A stretch of 64,000 nt of DNA from JBCAXA01 sp039183535 (lineage in GTDB: Bacteria > Pseudomonadota > Gammaproteobacteria > Steroidobacterales > Woeseiaceae): positions 62,001 through 126,000 of the forward strand of contig JBCDBO010000002.1 of assembly GCA_039183535.1 (NCBI GenBank), read 5' to 3'. How positions within the stretch are numbered: position 1 is the stretch's first letter; the number at the start of each line of letters is the position of its first letter. Of this stretch, positions 36,183 to 45,792 are shown in pieces. Under the pieces are notes generated by a model. It did not search any database. It was not told the DNA's origin and saw only the letters and a list, made by a program, of their open reading frames with translations. The position numbers and the translations under genes are program-made.

Positions 36183-37304
36183 CTAATGGCGTAGACGTTC
36201 GTATTCACTTTGTGCGAACCGGTCGGTCATACCGGCGACGTAATCGGCGACCACACGAGCTAGCGGGTCAGGAGCGTCGATCCGGCACGCATAATCATCG
36301 GGCAGTTGGCTTGGGTCGTTCATGTACGCCGCGAATAACTCATTGATAATGACATGGGCGCGATCTGTCATTTGCTTAACGCGTTGATGGCGATAGAGCT
36401 TATCGCGTAAAAATCGTTTGACTGCGAGATGACTCGCGCGCACCGCCGCACTGAACCCAACGATGGGCTTGTCTTGAGCCCGAACGGCATCGACCGTCGT
36501 CGGCTCGACAGCCGCTAAACGCGCACCCGTCGTGTCGATAAGATCTTGGACAGCCGCACCGAACATACGGCGGATTGTTTCGTGAATCACACGGCGCTGA
36601 TCGAGCCGCGGGTACTCTGCGGTTACCGCCGATAGCGGCTCACCAAAGAGCGCAATCTCGGCGAGCTCATCGATATCGAGTAGGCCGGCGCGTAGCCCGT
36701 CGTCAATGTCATGGTGGTTATAGGCAATCTCATCAGCGACATTCGCGAGCTGAGCCTCAAGCGACGGTTGCTGGCGCTCAAGGAAACGGCGCCCAACGTC
36801 ACCGAGTTGTCGCGCATCGCGTGCCGAGCAGTGCTTCAAAATGCCCTCGCGGGTCTCGAAGGTCAGGTTCAAACCGTCGAACGCTGGGTATTTTCGCTCC
36901 AGCACATCGACGATTCGCAGAGACTGTAGATTGTGCTCAAACCCATCGTGATCGCGCATGCAGGCGTTCAATGCATCTTGCCCAGCATGACCGAACGGGG
37001 TGTGGCCAAGATCGTGGGCAAGACAAATCGCCTCGGTCAGCGATTCGTTAAGCCCCAAAGCATTGGCTACCGTGCGCGCCGCTTGCGCGACCTCGAGGGA
37101 ATGGGTCAAGCGAGTGCGATACAGATCGCCCTCGTGATTAACAAAAACCTGCGTTTTGTAGACCAAACGACGAAACGCGTTGGAATGAACCACGCGGTCA
37201 CGGTCGCGAGCGAACGCATCGCGGTACCGCGATGGCGCTTCGTCGTAGCGACGGCCTTGGCTTTGCTCGCTCTGAGCCGCGTACGGCACCAGCGACTTAT
37301 GCAT
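36183..37304 (-). CDS. dgt: dGTPase-like HD-domain triphosphohydrolase
   Basis: 373 residues from the ATG at 37304, which lies across the aroB stop; the open frame continues upstream into aroB, but conserved sequence starts near SLVPYA. HD hydrolase motifs: RLTHSLEVAQAARTVANALG (H), LAHDLGHTPFGHAG (HD) and YNHHDIDDG. It matches the dGTPase-like subgroup that cleaves dNTPs to deoxynucleoside and triphosphate, rather than E. coli Dgt itself (505 aa). Substrate preference cannot be read from sequence. Confidence 0.9.
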   Translation of the reverse strand: MHKSLVPYAAQSEQSQGRRYDEAPSRYRDAFARDRDRVVHSNAFRRLVYKTQVFVNHEGDLYRTRLTHSLEVAQAARTVANALGLNESLTEAICLAHDLGHTPFGHAGQDALNACMRDHDGFEHNLQSLRIVDVLERKYPAFDGLNLTFETREGILKHCSARDARQLGDVGRRFLERQQPSLEAQLANVADEIAYNHHDIDDGLRAGLLDIDELAEIALFGEPLSAVTAEYPRLDQRRVIHETIRRMFGAAVQDLIDTTGARLAAVEPTTVDAVRAQDKPIVGFSAAVRASHLAVKRFLRDKLYRHQRVKQMTDRAHVIINELFAAYMNDPSQLPDDYACRIDAPDPLARVVADYVAGMTDRFAQSEYERLRH

Positions 37305-38367
37305 CGGCAAGCGCCAGCGCAGCGTGCAGCGCAGACTCATCAACATCGGCGGTAACAAAGGCGTCGCCCAAGGCACGTAGCAAGATCAAACGAAGCTTGC
37401 CGTCCTGCACCTTCTTATCGAGTTGCATCGCTGCCCATAAGGCCTCGCTACCAAGCGACGGCGGTGCAACCGGTAAACCGGCGCTGTCCAGCAAGCGTTG
37501 TAACCGGCCGACAGCGTCATTCGGCAAACCGCTAGCGACAGCCGCCATAACCATGCCGGCAGCGACCGCTTCGCCATGCAACCACTCGCCGTAACCGGCG
37601 ACCGTCTCGATGGCGTGCCCAAACGTATGACCGAGATTTAACAGCGCTCGTGAACCTTGCTCACGCTCATCGTTCGCGACGATGCTCGCTTTCATCTTGC
37701 AGCAATGCCGGATGGCATCGGCCACGTAGGTCGGCTCTTGTTCGCGAAGCGCAGCCATGTGCGTTTCGAGCCAGGTTAGAAAATCAATATCGCCAAGCAC
37801 GGCGTACTTAATAACCTCCGCTAAACCGGAGGCGTACTCGCGCGGCGCCAATGTCGCGAGTGTTGTGGTATCGATCAACACGTGGACCGGCTGATGGAAG
37901 GCACCGATTAGATTTTTGCCGGCCGGATGATTGACACCTGTCTTGCCACCGACGGACGAATCGACCTGAGCGAGCAGCGTCGTCGGCACTTGAATGAAAT
38001 TCACCCCGCGTTGATAAACCGATGCTGCGAAGCCAGAGATATCGCCGACCACACCCCCACCGAGGGCAATAACCGTCGTGTCGCGATTAGCGTTCATGGC
38101 AACGAGGTGATCGAGCACGGTCGCGATGGTTTGCAGTGACTTCGACTGTTCACCGTCCGGCAACACGACCAGTTCATGGCGTACGCCGTTGAGCGATGCG
38201 CGTACGCGGTCTGCATAAAGCGGCGCCACAACGTCGTTACTGACGATCAACGCATCGGGACCACTCACAAATTTCGCAAGCCCCGCTGGCTCACCAAGCG
38301 CGTTAGCAGCGATGCGAATCGTGTAGCTCCGCTCGCCGAGCTCGACAGATACGGTTTGGTCGGTCAC
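37297..38367 (-). CDS. aroB: 3-Dehydroquinate synthase AroB
   Basis: 356 residues, GTG start. Makes 3-dehydroquinate from DAHP in the shikimate pathway, with NAD and a metal. Motifs: DGEQSKSL, ALGGGVVGDISGFAASVYQRG, VDSSVGGKTGVNH, then EVIKYAV, NLGHTFGHAIE and WLHGEAVAAGM (metal His). The stop overlaps the dgt start by 8 bp. Follows aroK in the same direction by 50 bp, the common aroK-aroB pair. Confidence 0.97.
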   Translation of the reverse strand: MTDQTVSVELGERSYTIRIAANALGEPAGLAKFVSGPDALIVSNDVVAPLYADRVRASLNGVRHELVVLPDGEQSKSLQTIATVLDHLVAMNANRDTTVIALGGGVVGDISGFAASVYQRGVNFIQVPTTLLAQVDSSVGGKTGVNHPAGKNLIGAFHQPVHVLIDTTTLATLAPREYASGLAEVIKYAVLGDIDFLTWLETHMAALREQEPTYVADAIRHCCKMKASIVANDEREQGSRALLNLGHTFGHAIETVAGYGEWLHGEAVAAGMVMAAVASGLPNDAVGRLQRLLDSAGLPVAPPSLGSEALWAAMQLDKKVQDGKLRLILLRALGDAFVTADVDESALHAALALADA

Positions 38368-38417
38368 GCGCGAAGGATAACTGGCTGCGAGGCGCTAAGA
38401 AACCGACAAAAGACGCG

Positions 38418-38924
38418 CTACAGCGCATCCAGGCGTTGCAGAATCTCATCGACGACGTCATTGACGCGTCGCTGGTCGGTCGCAACGACCATATCAGCGA
38501 GCTCTTGGTAGAGTGGCTCACGGACGTCCATTAACGCCGTCAATATCGCTCGCGGTTCACCGTCCTTCAGCAGCGGTCGTTCCCGACCGCGGCGGGTTCG
38601 GGTCAATTGCTGCTCGATGCTCGCCGTTAGGTAGACGACTTGCCCGCGCGCGCCGAGTCGGCGACGGTTGTCGGGCTCGCCGATAACGCCGCCACCGGTC
38701 GCCAAGACCAAATTATTACGATCGGTTAAATCCGCGATTACAGCCGTCTCGCGCTTCCGAAACCCGGCTTCACCCTCTTTTTCGAAGATGAACGGAATAT
38801 CGACGCCGGTCCGGTTCTCGATCTCCGTGTCGGAATCGACAAAATCGAGCTTCAGCTGACGGGCCAGCTGCTTGCCAACGGCCGATTTTCCGGCGCCCAT
38901 CGGGCCGATCAGGTAGACGTTCAA
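38418..38924 (-). CDS. aroK: Shikimate kinase AroK
   Basis: 168 residues from TTG 38924; an in-frame stop lies only 9 nt upstream, and the next ATG would cut the P-loop, so the TTG is needed. P-loop GPMGAGKSAVG, shikimate-binding DSDTEIE and GGG(V)I, and the lid RRGRERPLL are present. Phosphorylates shikimate with ATP. A strong terminator (38947-38979) sits just upstream on the same strand, so its promoter or readthrough arrangement is unusual. Confidence 0.95.
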   Translation of the reverse strand: MNVYLIGPMGAGKSAVGKQLARQLKLDFVDSDTEIENRTGVDIPFIFEKEGEAGFRKRETAVIADLTDRNNLVLATGGGVIGEPDNRRRLGARGQVVYLTASIEQQLTRTRRGRERPLLKDGEPRAILTALMDVREPLYQELADMVVATDQRRVNDVVDEILQRLDAL

Positions 38925-38946
38925 GGGCTGCTAATCCATCCGGCAT

Positions 38947-38979
38947 AAAAAAAGCCCCGCTATGATACATAGCGGGGCT
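38947..38979 (-). terminator. Rho-independent terminator before aroK
   Basis: On the minus strand, an 11-bp perfect stem (AGCCCCGCTAT/ATAGCGGGGCT) with a 5-nt loop is followed directly by seven T. It ends transcripts coming from the lipoprotein and pil genes, 22 bp before the aroK start. Confidence 0.9.
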
Positions 38980-38999
38980 CGGTATCGCGTGACAATCTC

Positions 39000-40730
39000 T
39001 TACGGCTGCAGACCGATCGTATATCGAGTCTGGATACCGTTCGGGGTCTCGGTGGTCACCGTTAGCGTTCCAGCCTGAGTCACATTTTGGACGCCGACCG
39101 TGTATTGCAACGGACCGTTGAAGTTCGTGCAGGGAATGGTGAGCGCGGACGGCGTTACCGATCCCGAAGTAGAACTAAAGCTGACCCGCGTGCCTCCAGC
39201 AAGAGGCTGCGAGAGCGTGCCGTTGCCTTTAAAGTCGCCGATCGTGAACGTGACATTACCGCCACCACCGGTCAGCGTGCCGCCGACGTTATCGGTAATG
39301 AACGCCGTGCTCGCCGATAAGACAATCACGAGCGAGTCAGAGACAAACAATGTGTCCAGACCGGCGCAGGCTGGCGCACCAGCTGTGCAGAGCAACCCAT
39401 TAAAACCGGCGTAATCGCGGTTGTAGTTCGTGGTCAGAGGAACAGCGCTATCGCGAATACCGTCGCTGTTGAAATCCCGGAATGGCTCGCCGGCGTCGTA
39501 ACCGCCGCTCTCGTTGTCGTCTTGGAATGGCTCATCGATTTCATCGACGCTTTCGCCAGCATCGAATTGACCGTTGCTGTTTGCATCAATAAATGACTCT
39601 TCGCCAATAGTTGATGCTAAAACTGTCACTCGACCGTCTGCCGGACGTGGCGATTGACTGACAAAAGAGACCGAGCAAGCACCACCGCCGGTAGCCTGCG
39701 TCGTCGCCGTCACACAGGAACCGCCAATCTGGGCGCCTTCTGCGCTAAACGTGGCGGCAGTACCATCGGGGACCGGATTATTAAACCGATCGGACAGGCG
39801 AATCGTCGTTTCCGTAGTTTCTCCGTCGAAATCCCAACCCTCGATATTGACGCATTCGGTCGATAGCGAAACGCTGTTTTGATCTGGGATGCCTGTTGTG
39901 ATCGTCAGTTGGTCAGACTGCGTCGCAATCAGTGGAGTCGTTCCGACGACCTCAGCGCGAACGCGAACCGACGTCGACACCGAACCGGCTGACACGACAG
40001 TCTGTACGAAACCTTGCGCATCGGACACCGCGGTTGCAGGCTGCAACGCGACCCCACCAACAGACGAATTAAGCTCGAAAGTAACGTCAGCGCCAGGGCG
40101 CGGACCGCCGGTCGAATCGGTGACACGAAAGCGAACCGTCGCCGTTTCTTGCCGGCCAGCACCGCCGGTACCCTGTAATCCAATATTGGTCGGATCAGCA
40201 CTGATAAAGTTAATCGAGCCGACAGCAGCAGGCTGAACGTTTACGGTGCCCGTCGCGCGCAGAATAGCGCCGGCGGAATTCGCGGTAGCCGTAATCTCAT
40301 CGTCGCCGGAACAGCCGGTAGCCGAATACGTCGCCGTCGCCGAACCGGTCGTTGTCGTCACAGTAGGTTCGACAATGCTGGCCAAGCCGCCCGCGGCACA
40401 GGTCGAGGCAAAGGTGACATCGATGCTGTCGCTCACGAGCGTGCCCGTGTCATCAACGAAGTTAACGGTGAGGCTGACGCTGCCGCCGGCGGGTAACATC
40501 GTCTGCGACAAGGCAATCGCGCCATCGGTGAATCCGGCGCCCGAACCGTTACCGATTCGAACGGTGCCAGTACCGCCACCGGTACCGCCGCCACCGCCAA
40601 CGGCGCCGCCACCGCCGCCAGCAGCGGCGTTGTTGCCGTTGCCGACTAAGGTATCGTCGGTACCGCCGCTACTGCAGGCCGCGAGCGCGATGCCCGTCAT
40701 GCTTAGCAACAGAAGTTTCGAAAGTTTCAT
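39000..40730 (-). CDS. Lipoprotein with bacterial Ig-like (Big) domains and calcium-binding loops
   Basis: 576 residues; AAGGAA precedes the ATG. Lipobox ALAACSS, then a Gly/Ala/Asn-rich low-complexity linker (about 25-60). Beta-rich domains follow; parts such as GSVSLTVNFVDDTGTLVSD and PRPGADVTFELNS ... VSDAQGFVQTVVSAGS resemble Big_1/invasin-type Ig repeats. Between about 380 and 425 are three Asp/Asn-rich loops of EF-hand/dockerin type (DANSNGQFDAGE, DDNESGGYDAGE, DFNSDGIRDSA). Predicted surface or outer-membrane lipoprotein. It lies directly after pilQ, where aroK usually follows, so it may be tied to pili or adhesion. Confidence 0.75.
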   Translation of the reverse strand: MKLSKLLLLSMTGIALAACSSGGTDDTLVGNGNNAAAGGGGGAVGGGGGTGGGTGTVRIGNGSGAGFTDGAIALSQTMLPAGGSVSLTVNFVDDTGTLVSDSIDVTFASTCAAGGLASIVEPTVTTTTGSATATYSATGCSGDDEITATANSAGAILRATGTVNVQPAAVGSINFISADPTNIGLQGTGGAGRQETATVRFRVTDSTGGPRPGADVTFELNSSVGGVALQPATAVSDAQGFVQTVVSAGSVSTSVRVRAEVVGTTPLIATQSDQLTITTGIPDQNSVSLSTECVNIEGWDFDGETTETTIRLSDRFNNPVPDGTAATFSAEGAQIGGSCVTATTQATGGGACSVSFVSQSPRPADGRVTVLASTIGEESFIDANSNGQFDAGESVDEIDEPFQDDNESGGYDAGEPFRDFNSDGIRDSAVPLTTNYNRDYAGFNGLLCTAGAPACAGLDTLFVSDSLVIVLSASTAFITDNVGGTLTGGGGNVTFTIGDFKGNGTLSQPLAGGTRVSFSSTSGSVTPSALTIPCTNFNGPLQYTVGVQNVTQAGTLTVTTETPNGIQTRYTIGLQP

Positions 40731-40783
40731 CGTTTCAATTCCTTAAATTCTTAAAGATTGCCCGTCTTCGCTCACGGCCAGGG

Positions 40784-42973
40784 CTAGTAGACGGAGACAT
40801 CCTCATCGAGAATTTTCGGTGTAATAAAGATCAGCAGTTCCGATTTATTGGATACCTTACGCGTCGTGCGGAACAGTGCGCCGACTCCGGGTAGGTCACC
40901 AATAATCGGTACTTTCGTTTGCACGTCGGTGCGTTCGGTTTGGTAAACACCACCTAAGACAACCGTTTGACCATCGCGTACCAGGACCTGCGTAATCACT
41001 TCGCGGGTATCGATACTCGGTACAAAACCACCGGTCGCGCTTGCAACCAGCTCACCGACACTATCCTGCGCGACGCGCAGATCCATAATGATGTTGTTAT
41101 CAGGCGTAATCTGCGGCGTTACACGAAGCTCTAGGACGGCGTCTTTAAACTGGGTTGTCGTCGCGCCACTCGCCGCTGCTTCCTGGAATGGAATCTCAAC
41201 ACCTTGGCGGATTATCGCCTCGCGTTGGTTGGCCGTGATGACACGTGGCGTCGAAACGACCTCGCCTTTGTTCTCGGCCTGTAGGGCCGACAACTCGAGA
41301 TCGAGAATGTAATCGGAGTCGAGTACCGCCAACGCGATCTGGCCGGCCGGACTAACGATCGGCAGATTGACGTTGTAACGGTTATCGATAACCGGCGCCT
41401 CTACCGGGAACGGTTGACCCGTACCCTGCAAGTTCGTCAATGCCGAGTTGGTAATCGTCTGCGACCCAGCACTGGTACCGGTCGTCGAGAACAAGCCGTC
41501 GCTGGAGTTCTCTTGAATGGCAGTCAGGCCGAGGCGAGTACCGAACTCACGGCTGAAGTCGTCGTTAACGATAACAATGCGTGACTCGACCATGACCTGG
41601 CGAACCGGAATATCAAGTGTCGAGACCAGCCGGCGGATTGCGCGGAGGTTTTCACCGGTATCGCGAACCAGCAAGGTGTTGGTGCGCTCGTCGATGGCGA
41701 CACTACCGCGATCGGACAACAGCGACCCGGTCGCCGCGTTAGCGCTTTGAATCAGCGCGGCCAAATCCGATGCTTTCGCATAGTTAACCTGCAAGAACTC
41801 ACTAAACAGCGGCTCGAGCTCGCGAATCTGCGCCAAGGCTTCAAGTTCTGCTTTTTCACGCGCCGCAATTTCCTCGGCAGGCGCCACGATAATGACATTA
41901 CCGTTAGCCCGCATATCAAGGCCCTTGGTCGTCAACACGATATCGAGGGCCTGATCCCATGGAACGTTGTTGAGTCGCAACGTGACATTGCCTTGTACGG
42001 TATCGGCAACAACGATGTTCTGGCCGCTAATCTCAGCGAGCAGCTGCAGCACGGCGCGGGTTTCGATGTCTTGGAAGTTAAGCGTTACACGCTCACCGTC
42101 GTACGCTTTGTCCTCGGAAAATAGCCCTTGCGTGCCGGCTTCATCCTCAACCTGCGGGTTGATCTCGATCGTGAAAACGTTATCCGACTGATAGGCGAGT
42201 TGGTCGTAAGCGCCGTCGGCCGTAATGATGACGCGCGCGTCGTTGTTAACACGGATCGCATCGATCGTCGTTACCGGCGTAGCGAAGTCTTGGACGTCGA
42301 GACGACGAATCAAATTACTGGGTAAATCGGTGCCACGGAATTCGGCAACCACTCGACCACCTTCTTGGCGGATATCGACAGCGGTCGACGGATCGGTCAG
42401 ATCAACAACAATGCGGCCGCCGCCATCGCGAGTCCGGCGGAAATCGACGTTACTGATACTGCGTGAGCCGGCACTAGCGGGTGACGAGAACGTCTGCGCT
42501 GGCGCGCTGGCGAACGTCGGCGTAGCGACGCCGGTTTCCGGTTCGCCGAGCGTGACAATCACCGAGTTACCGTCGGCGCGTGTCTCGTAGGCGGTCAGCG
42601 TATCGAGGTTTAATACGACGCGGGTACGACCGTTGGCCTCAGCGGTCAGAACCGTGGCCAGCCCGCCGACGTTGACGTCGCGGCGACGCTGCTGAATACC
42701 GAGCGCAGTATCGGCCAAATCGAGTGCGATACGGGCGGGGTTATCGATCGTGAAACTCAGCGGGTCTTCAGCCGGACCGGTCAAAATAAGCCGCAACTCT
42801 ACCTGTTGGTTAGGCAGACGTTGGACCTGTATATCGGTCAGCTGCTTGCTGGCCTCTTGGGCCATAGCGGCCGTGGCAGTCAAAACCACCAGCGTCCAGA
42901 ACAGGGTTAGCATCCTGCCCAGCCGTCGACCAACCGCCATCATGGCTGATTGTGAAACATGTTCGCGCGTCAT
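40784..42973 (-). CDS. pilQ: Type IV pilus secretin PilQ
   Basis: 729 residues from ATG 42973, with AGGA and GGGAG upstream; a TTG at 43006 that overlaps the pilP stop by 4 bp is an alternative. A signal peptide ends AMA|QEA. Two AMIN domains (about 45-120 and 170-240 of the mature part) bind peptidoglycan. A secretin/TonB N-terminal domain (VTLNFQDIETRAVLQLLAEISGQNIVV), an N1 domain and the secretin core follow, with VVLGGVYQ and VPIIGDLPGVGALFR near the end. It forms the outer-membrane pore through which pili pass. Confidence 0.96.
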   Translation of the reverse strand: MTREHVSQSAMMAVGRRLGRMLTLFWTLVVLTATAAMAQEASKQLTDIQVQRLPNQQVELRLILTGPAEDPLSFTIDNPARIALDLADTALGIQQRRRDVNVGGLATVLTAEANGRTRVVLNLDTLTAYETRADGNSVIVTLGEPETGVATPTFASAPAQTFSSPASAGSRSISNVDFRRTRDGGGRIVVDLTDPSTAVDIRQEGGRVVAEFRGTDLPSNLIRRLDVQDFATPVTTIDAIRVNNDARVIITADGAYDQLAYQSDNVFTIEINPQVEDEAGTQGLFSEDKAYDGERVTLNFQDIETRAVLQLLAEISGQNIVVADTVQGNVTLRLNNVPWDQALDIVLTTKGLDMRANGNVIIVAPAEEIAAREKAELEALAQIRELEPLFSEFLQVNYAKASDLAALIQSANAATGSLLSDRGSVAIDERTNTLLVRDTGENLRAIRRLVSTLDIPVRQVMVESRIVIVNDDFSREFGTRLGLTAIQENSSDGLFSTTGTSAGSQTITNSALTNLQGTGQPFPVEAPVIDNRYNVNLPIVSPAGQIALAVLDSDYILDLELSALQAENKGEVVSTPRVITANQREAIIRQGVEIPFQEAAASGATTTQFKDAVLELRVTPQITPDNNIIMDLRVAQDSVGELVASATGGFVPSIDTREVITQVLVRDGQTVVLGGVYQTERTDVQTKVPIIGDLPGVGALFRTTRKVSNKSELLIFITPKILDEDVSVY

Positions 42974-43002
42974 TCTTCCTAACTCCCTATTCCGTGACGG
43001 CT

Positions 43003-43524
43003 TCAATCAGTCAGACTGATCGTGGCTTCACGTTCGATGTAGCCGCCGATTCCGTCTGCAACGATTTCGACGACTTCAATTTCTGATTCGGTAATGTTGG
43101 TGATGCGGCCGTCGTTTTGACCGACGTAGTTACCGCGCAGCACCCGGTGGATGAGTCCTTCTGGGTCCACCAGCAGTCCATACGAGGTTTCGCCCAACAC
43201 GAGCGTTCCGGCCATTGCTAGCGCATCGAGCGGAAACTTCTCAAGAAACTCTTGTGGGCGGTCGTCATCGGGACGTGGGCCGCCGGTTCCGTCTTGAACG
43301 ACCCGCGGCCGATCCGGCTCGAACGGCGAACGAGCATCACCTTGGTCGGCCGTGTAACGAACCGTGTCGTACGGTTTGATCTCCGGCAGTTGCTCTGGGC
43401 GTTGACCTGGGCGCGACTTCACCTGGTCGATGTACGCATTCAGATCGTCCATGTTGCGACCGCACGCAGCGAGCGACATCGCCACAACAACCACAAGGCA
43501 ACGGATGAGGAATTGGCCGCTCAT
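43003..43524 (-). CDS. pilP: Type IV pilus assembly lipoprotein PilP
   Basis: 173 residues. Lipobox MSLAACGRN (Cys21). A Pro/Arg/Asp-rich linker (about 40-90) and a beta-domain near 95-165 (LVDPEGLIHRVLRGNYVGQNDGRITNI) match PilP, which binds PilQ and the PilN-PilO pair in the periplasm. It overlaps pilO by 4 bp (ATGA). Confidence 0.95.
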   Translation of the reverse strand: MSGQFLIRCLVVVVAMSLAACGRNMDDLNAYIDQVKSRPGQRPEQLPEIKPYDTVRYTADQGDARSPFEPDRPRVVQDGTGGPRPDDDRPQEFLEKFPLDALAMAGTLVLGETSYGLLVDPEGLIHRVLRGNYVGQNDGRITNITESEIEVVEIVADGIGGYIEREATISLTD

Positions 43525-44153
43525 TGGCTAGACTCCTCGTCGAGGTAGCGGTACGTCTTGGCGATGACATCAAAGACAAGATCGTCGTTTGGCAGTCGGT
43601 TGGCGCCAGGTCGGCCGATATCTTGGTTGGTGGTGGGCCGTAATTTGATGTCGTGTAGCGTCACGATCCGCGGCAATGCTGCGATTTGGCTCGCGAAGCG
43701 CGCGATCTCGTGGTAGCTGCCAGACAGACGAATGTTGATCGGTTTTTCGGCGTAGAACCCTTTGGGATTCTCCGGCTGCGTCTCGAACAAGCGCTCCTCG
43801 AGGCCAGCGCCGAGTCCGGTCTGCGAGATATCGACGATCAAGCTCGGGATCTCGGTCTCGCCTGGGAGCTGGCGAAGCATCGTACCGAACGAGGACCGAA
43901 TCTGTTCGAGCTGCTCTTTGTAAGCGCCTAAGTTGGCCGCTTTGCGCTGGTCTGACTCAAACTGGCTCTTCAACTCATTCTCGCGGTTCTGCGCGATCTC
44001 AAGTTCTGGCTGTTTTTTCTTGTAGACGAGGTAATAAGTACCGCCGCCAAACACCAGTACAAAAATAATAACGATCGCCGCAATTCGGAACGGCAGCGGC
44101 CAGCGCCCGGGGTCGTTCGTATCGAGGTTTTTTAGCTCTTCTAAGACGTCCAT
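43521..44153 (-). CDS. pilO: Type IV pilus inner-membrane protein PilO
   Basis: 210 residues; one membrane helix (about 23-45), a coiled coil (about 50-95) and a ferredoxin-like periplasmic domain. It dimerises with PilN and links the platform to PilP/PilQ. FVLVFGGGTYYLVYKKKQPELE and KPINIRLSGSYHEIARFASQIAALPRIV are typical. It starts within the pilN stop (TAATG). Confidence 0.95.
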   Translation of the reverse strand: MDVLEELKNLDTNDPGRWPLPFRIAAIVIIFVLVFGGGTYYLVYKKKQPELEIAQNRENELKSQFESDQRKAANLGAYKEQLEQIRSSFGTMLRQLPGETEIPSLIVDISQTGLGAGLEERLFETQPENPKGFYAEKPINIRLSGSYHEIARFASQIAALPRIVTLHDIKLRPTTNQDIGRPGANRLPNDDLVFDVIAKTYRYLDEESSQ

Positions 44154-44713
44154 TATTCTTCGTCCTCGGAATTCGGATTGGCCTGCTTGGCCTTGAGCTC
44201 AAAACGAAATTCTTCAGAACCGTTATTCGAAACCGTTTCGATCTTGTCGAGCTCCGGATCAGTGAGCCATGGCGATGCATCGATATTGCGCATCAGCGCC
44301 GACACGCGTGTCGATGATTGCGCCAGCCCGGTAATCTCAAGATTGCGTACTTGCTGCGTAATACCGGTGAGATAAACGCCATCCGGAACCGCACCAACCA
44401 GCTCTTGGAATAAATGTACGACTTCCGGTCGGCTGGTTTGCAGCTCTTCGATGATTTCCATGCGCGCCAGCAAACGGTCTTTTTGCTGCTCGAGATCTTC
44501 GATCTCGGTAATGCTGCGCTTGATGATGCGGATCTCTTCTTCAAGCATCGCGTTGCGCTGGTTCTGATAAGCGATGCGGCCCGCAAAAATCAGGTTCACG
44601 CCGAAGACGAACAAAGCCGCCAAACCGACGGCGGCAGCAGCGGCGATGCCAAATTGCTGCTGGCGAAGTTTGCGCTGTTCTTCGCGCCATGGGAGTAGGT
44701 TAATTCTTGGCAT
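44153..44713 (-). CDS. pilN: Type IV pilus assembly protein PilN
   Basis: 186 residues. The N-terminus MPRINLLPWREE is the PilM-binding INLLPWR motif of PilN, followed by a membrane helix (about 22-42), a coiled coil and a periplasmic domain containing TSRPEVVHLFQELVGAVPDGVYLTGI. It is one base after pilM on the same strand. Confidence 0.96.
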   Translation of the reverse strand: MPRINLLPWREEQRKLRQQQFGIAAAAAVGLAALFVFGVNLIFAGRIAYQNQRNAMLEEEIRIIKRSITEIEDLEQQKDRLLARMEIIEELQTSRPEVVHLFQELVGAVPDGVYLTGITQQVRNLEITGLAQSSTRVSALMRNIDASPWLTDPELDKIETVSNNGSEEFRFELKAKQANPNSEDEE

Positions 44714-44714
44714 G

Positions 44715-45776
44715 TTAGTCGAAACTCCGAAGCGCGAGTCCGCACGCAGTTAAGAGTGCAGTCGAATCCTTGCGCACACCTTGCGACTTGGCTTTTGAAG
44801 CGATTTTCATCTGACCCATCGGATCGCCGATTTCCGTCGGGATACCGACGCGGCTCGAAATAACGTCGGCGATACCCGGGATGTTCGCGCAACCGCCGCA
44901 AACGAGGATCAAGTCCGGCTGCTCACGCCCGCCACCCGAAGCGAGATAAAACTGCAACGAGCGCGACACCTGCTGAGTCATGTCATCGATGAACGGGTCG
45001 AGCACTTCCGGTTGGTAGTTGCTCGGCAAACCGCCCTCTTTCTTGGCGCGACCGGCATCTTCCATCGACAAACCGTAGGTACGCATGATCTCTTCGGTCA
45101 GCTGTTGGCCGCCGAAGGCAAAATCACGTGTGTAAATGACGCGCATGTCTTCGAGCACGCTGAACGTGGTCGAACTGGCGCCAATATCGACGACCGCCAG
45201 TGCTTGGCCGATCCCGCTGTTCGGCACTTGGTGAGTCAATAACTGACAAGCGTTCTCGAGGGCAAACGCCTCGACATCGACAACTTTGGCGATCAAACCG
45301 GCCGCTTCGACGGCAGCTTGGCGCTGGTCGACGTTGTCGGTGCGGGTCGCGACCAGCAACACGTCGAGCATATCGGGGTCGGCGTCGTTGGCGCCCTGAA
45401 TCTCGTAATCGAAGCTCACCTCTTCCATCGGGAACGGGATGTACTGATCGGCCTGGATCTCGACCTGGCCCTCCAGATCGCGTTCATTGAGGCTAGCCGG
45501 CATCTGGATCACTTTGGTAATGGCTGCGTCGCCGGAAATCGCAATCGCGACATCACGGGTTTTCGACCCGGAGCGCTTGACGGCACGCCGAATCGCATCG
45601 CCCACCGCTTGGGAGTCGACAATGTTTTTTTCGTTGATGGCATTCGCCGGTGTCGGCTCGGCGGCGTACGATTCCACCCGCCAATGCTTACCGTTCTGGG
45701 AAAGCTCGATGAGCTTGATAGACGACGTCGTGATGTCGAGGCCAAGCACTGGCTTGTTCTTATTCCCGAAAAGCAC
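44715..45776 (-). CDS. pilM: Type IV pilus assembly ATPase-like PilM
   Basis: 353 residues from a GTG start with AGGGGA 5 nt upstream. Actin-like fold with two nucleotide-binding motifs, LGLDITTSSIKLIELSQ (phosphate 1) and VDIGASSTTFSVL (phosphate 2), plus VCGGCANIPGI. PilM is a cytoplasmic ring that binds the PilN tail. First gene of pilMNOPQ; a palindrome lies 17 bp upstream at 45793-45808. Confidence 0.96.
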   Translation of the reverse strand: MLFGNKNKPVLGLDITTSSIKLIELSQNGKHWRVESYAAEPTPANAINEKNIVDSQAVGDAIRRAVKRSGSKTRDVAIAISGDAAITKVIQMPASLNERDLEGQVEIQADQYIPFPMEEVSFDYEIQGANDADPDMLDVLLVATRTDNVDQRQAAVEAAGLIAKVVDVEAFALENACQLLTHQVPNSGIGQALAVVDIGASSTTFSVLEDMRVIYTRDFAFGGQQLTEEIMRTYGLSMEDAGRAKKEGGLPSNYQPEVLDPFIDDMTQQVSRSLQFYLASGGGREQPDLILVCGGCANIPGIADVISSRVGIPTEIGDPMGQMKIASKAKSQGVRKDSTALLTACGLALRSFD

Positions 45777-45792
45777 AAAAATCCCCTTGTAA

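Noticed and set aside
43521..45776. Type II secretion or competence system
   Set aside because: INLLPWR, PilM ATPase features and PilQ AMIN domains identify a type IV pilus cluster; no GspL/GspM genes are present.
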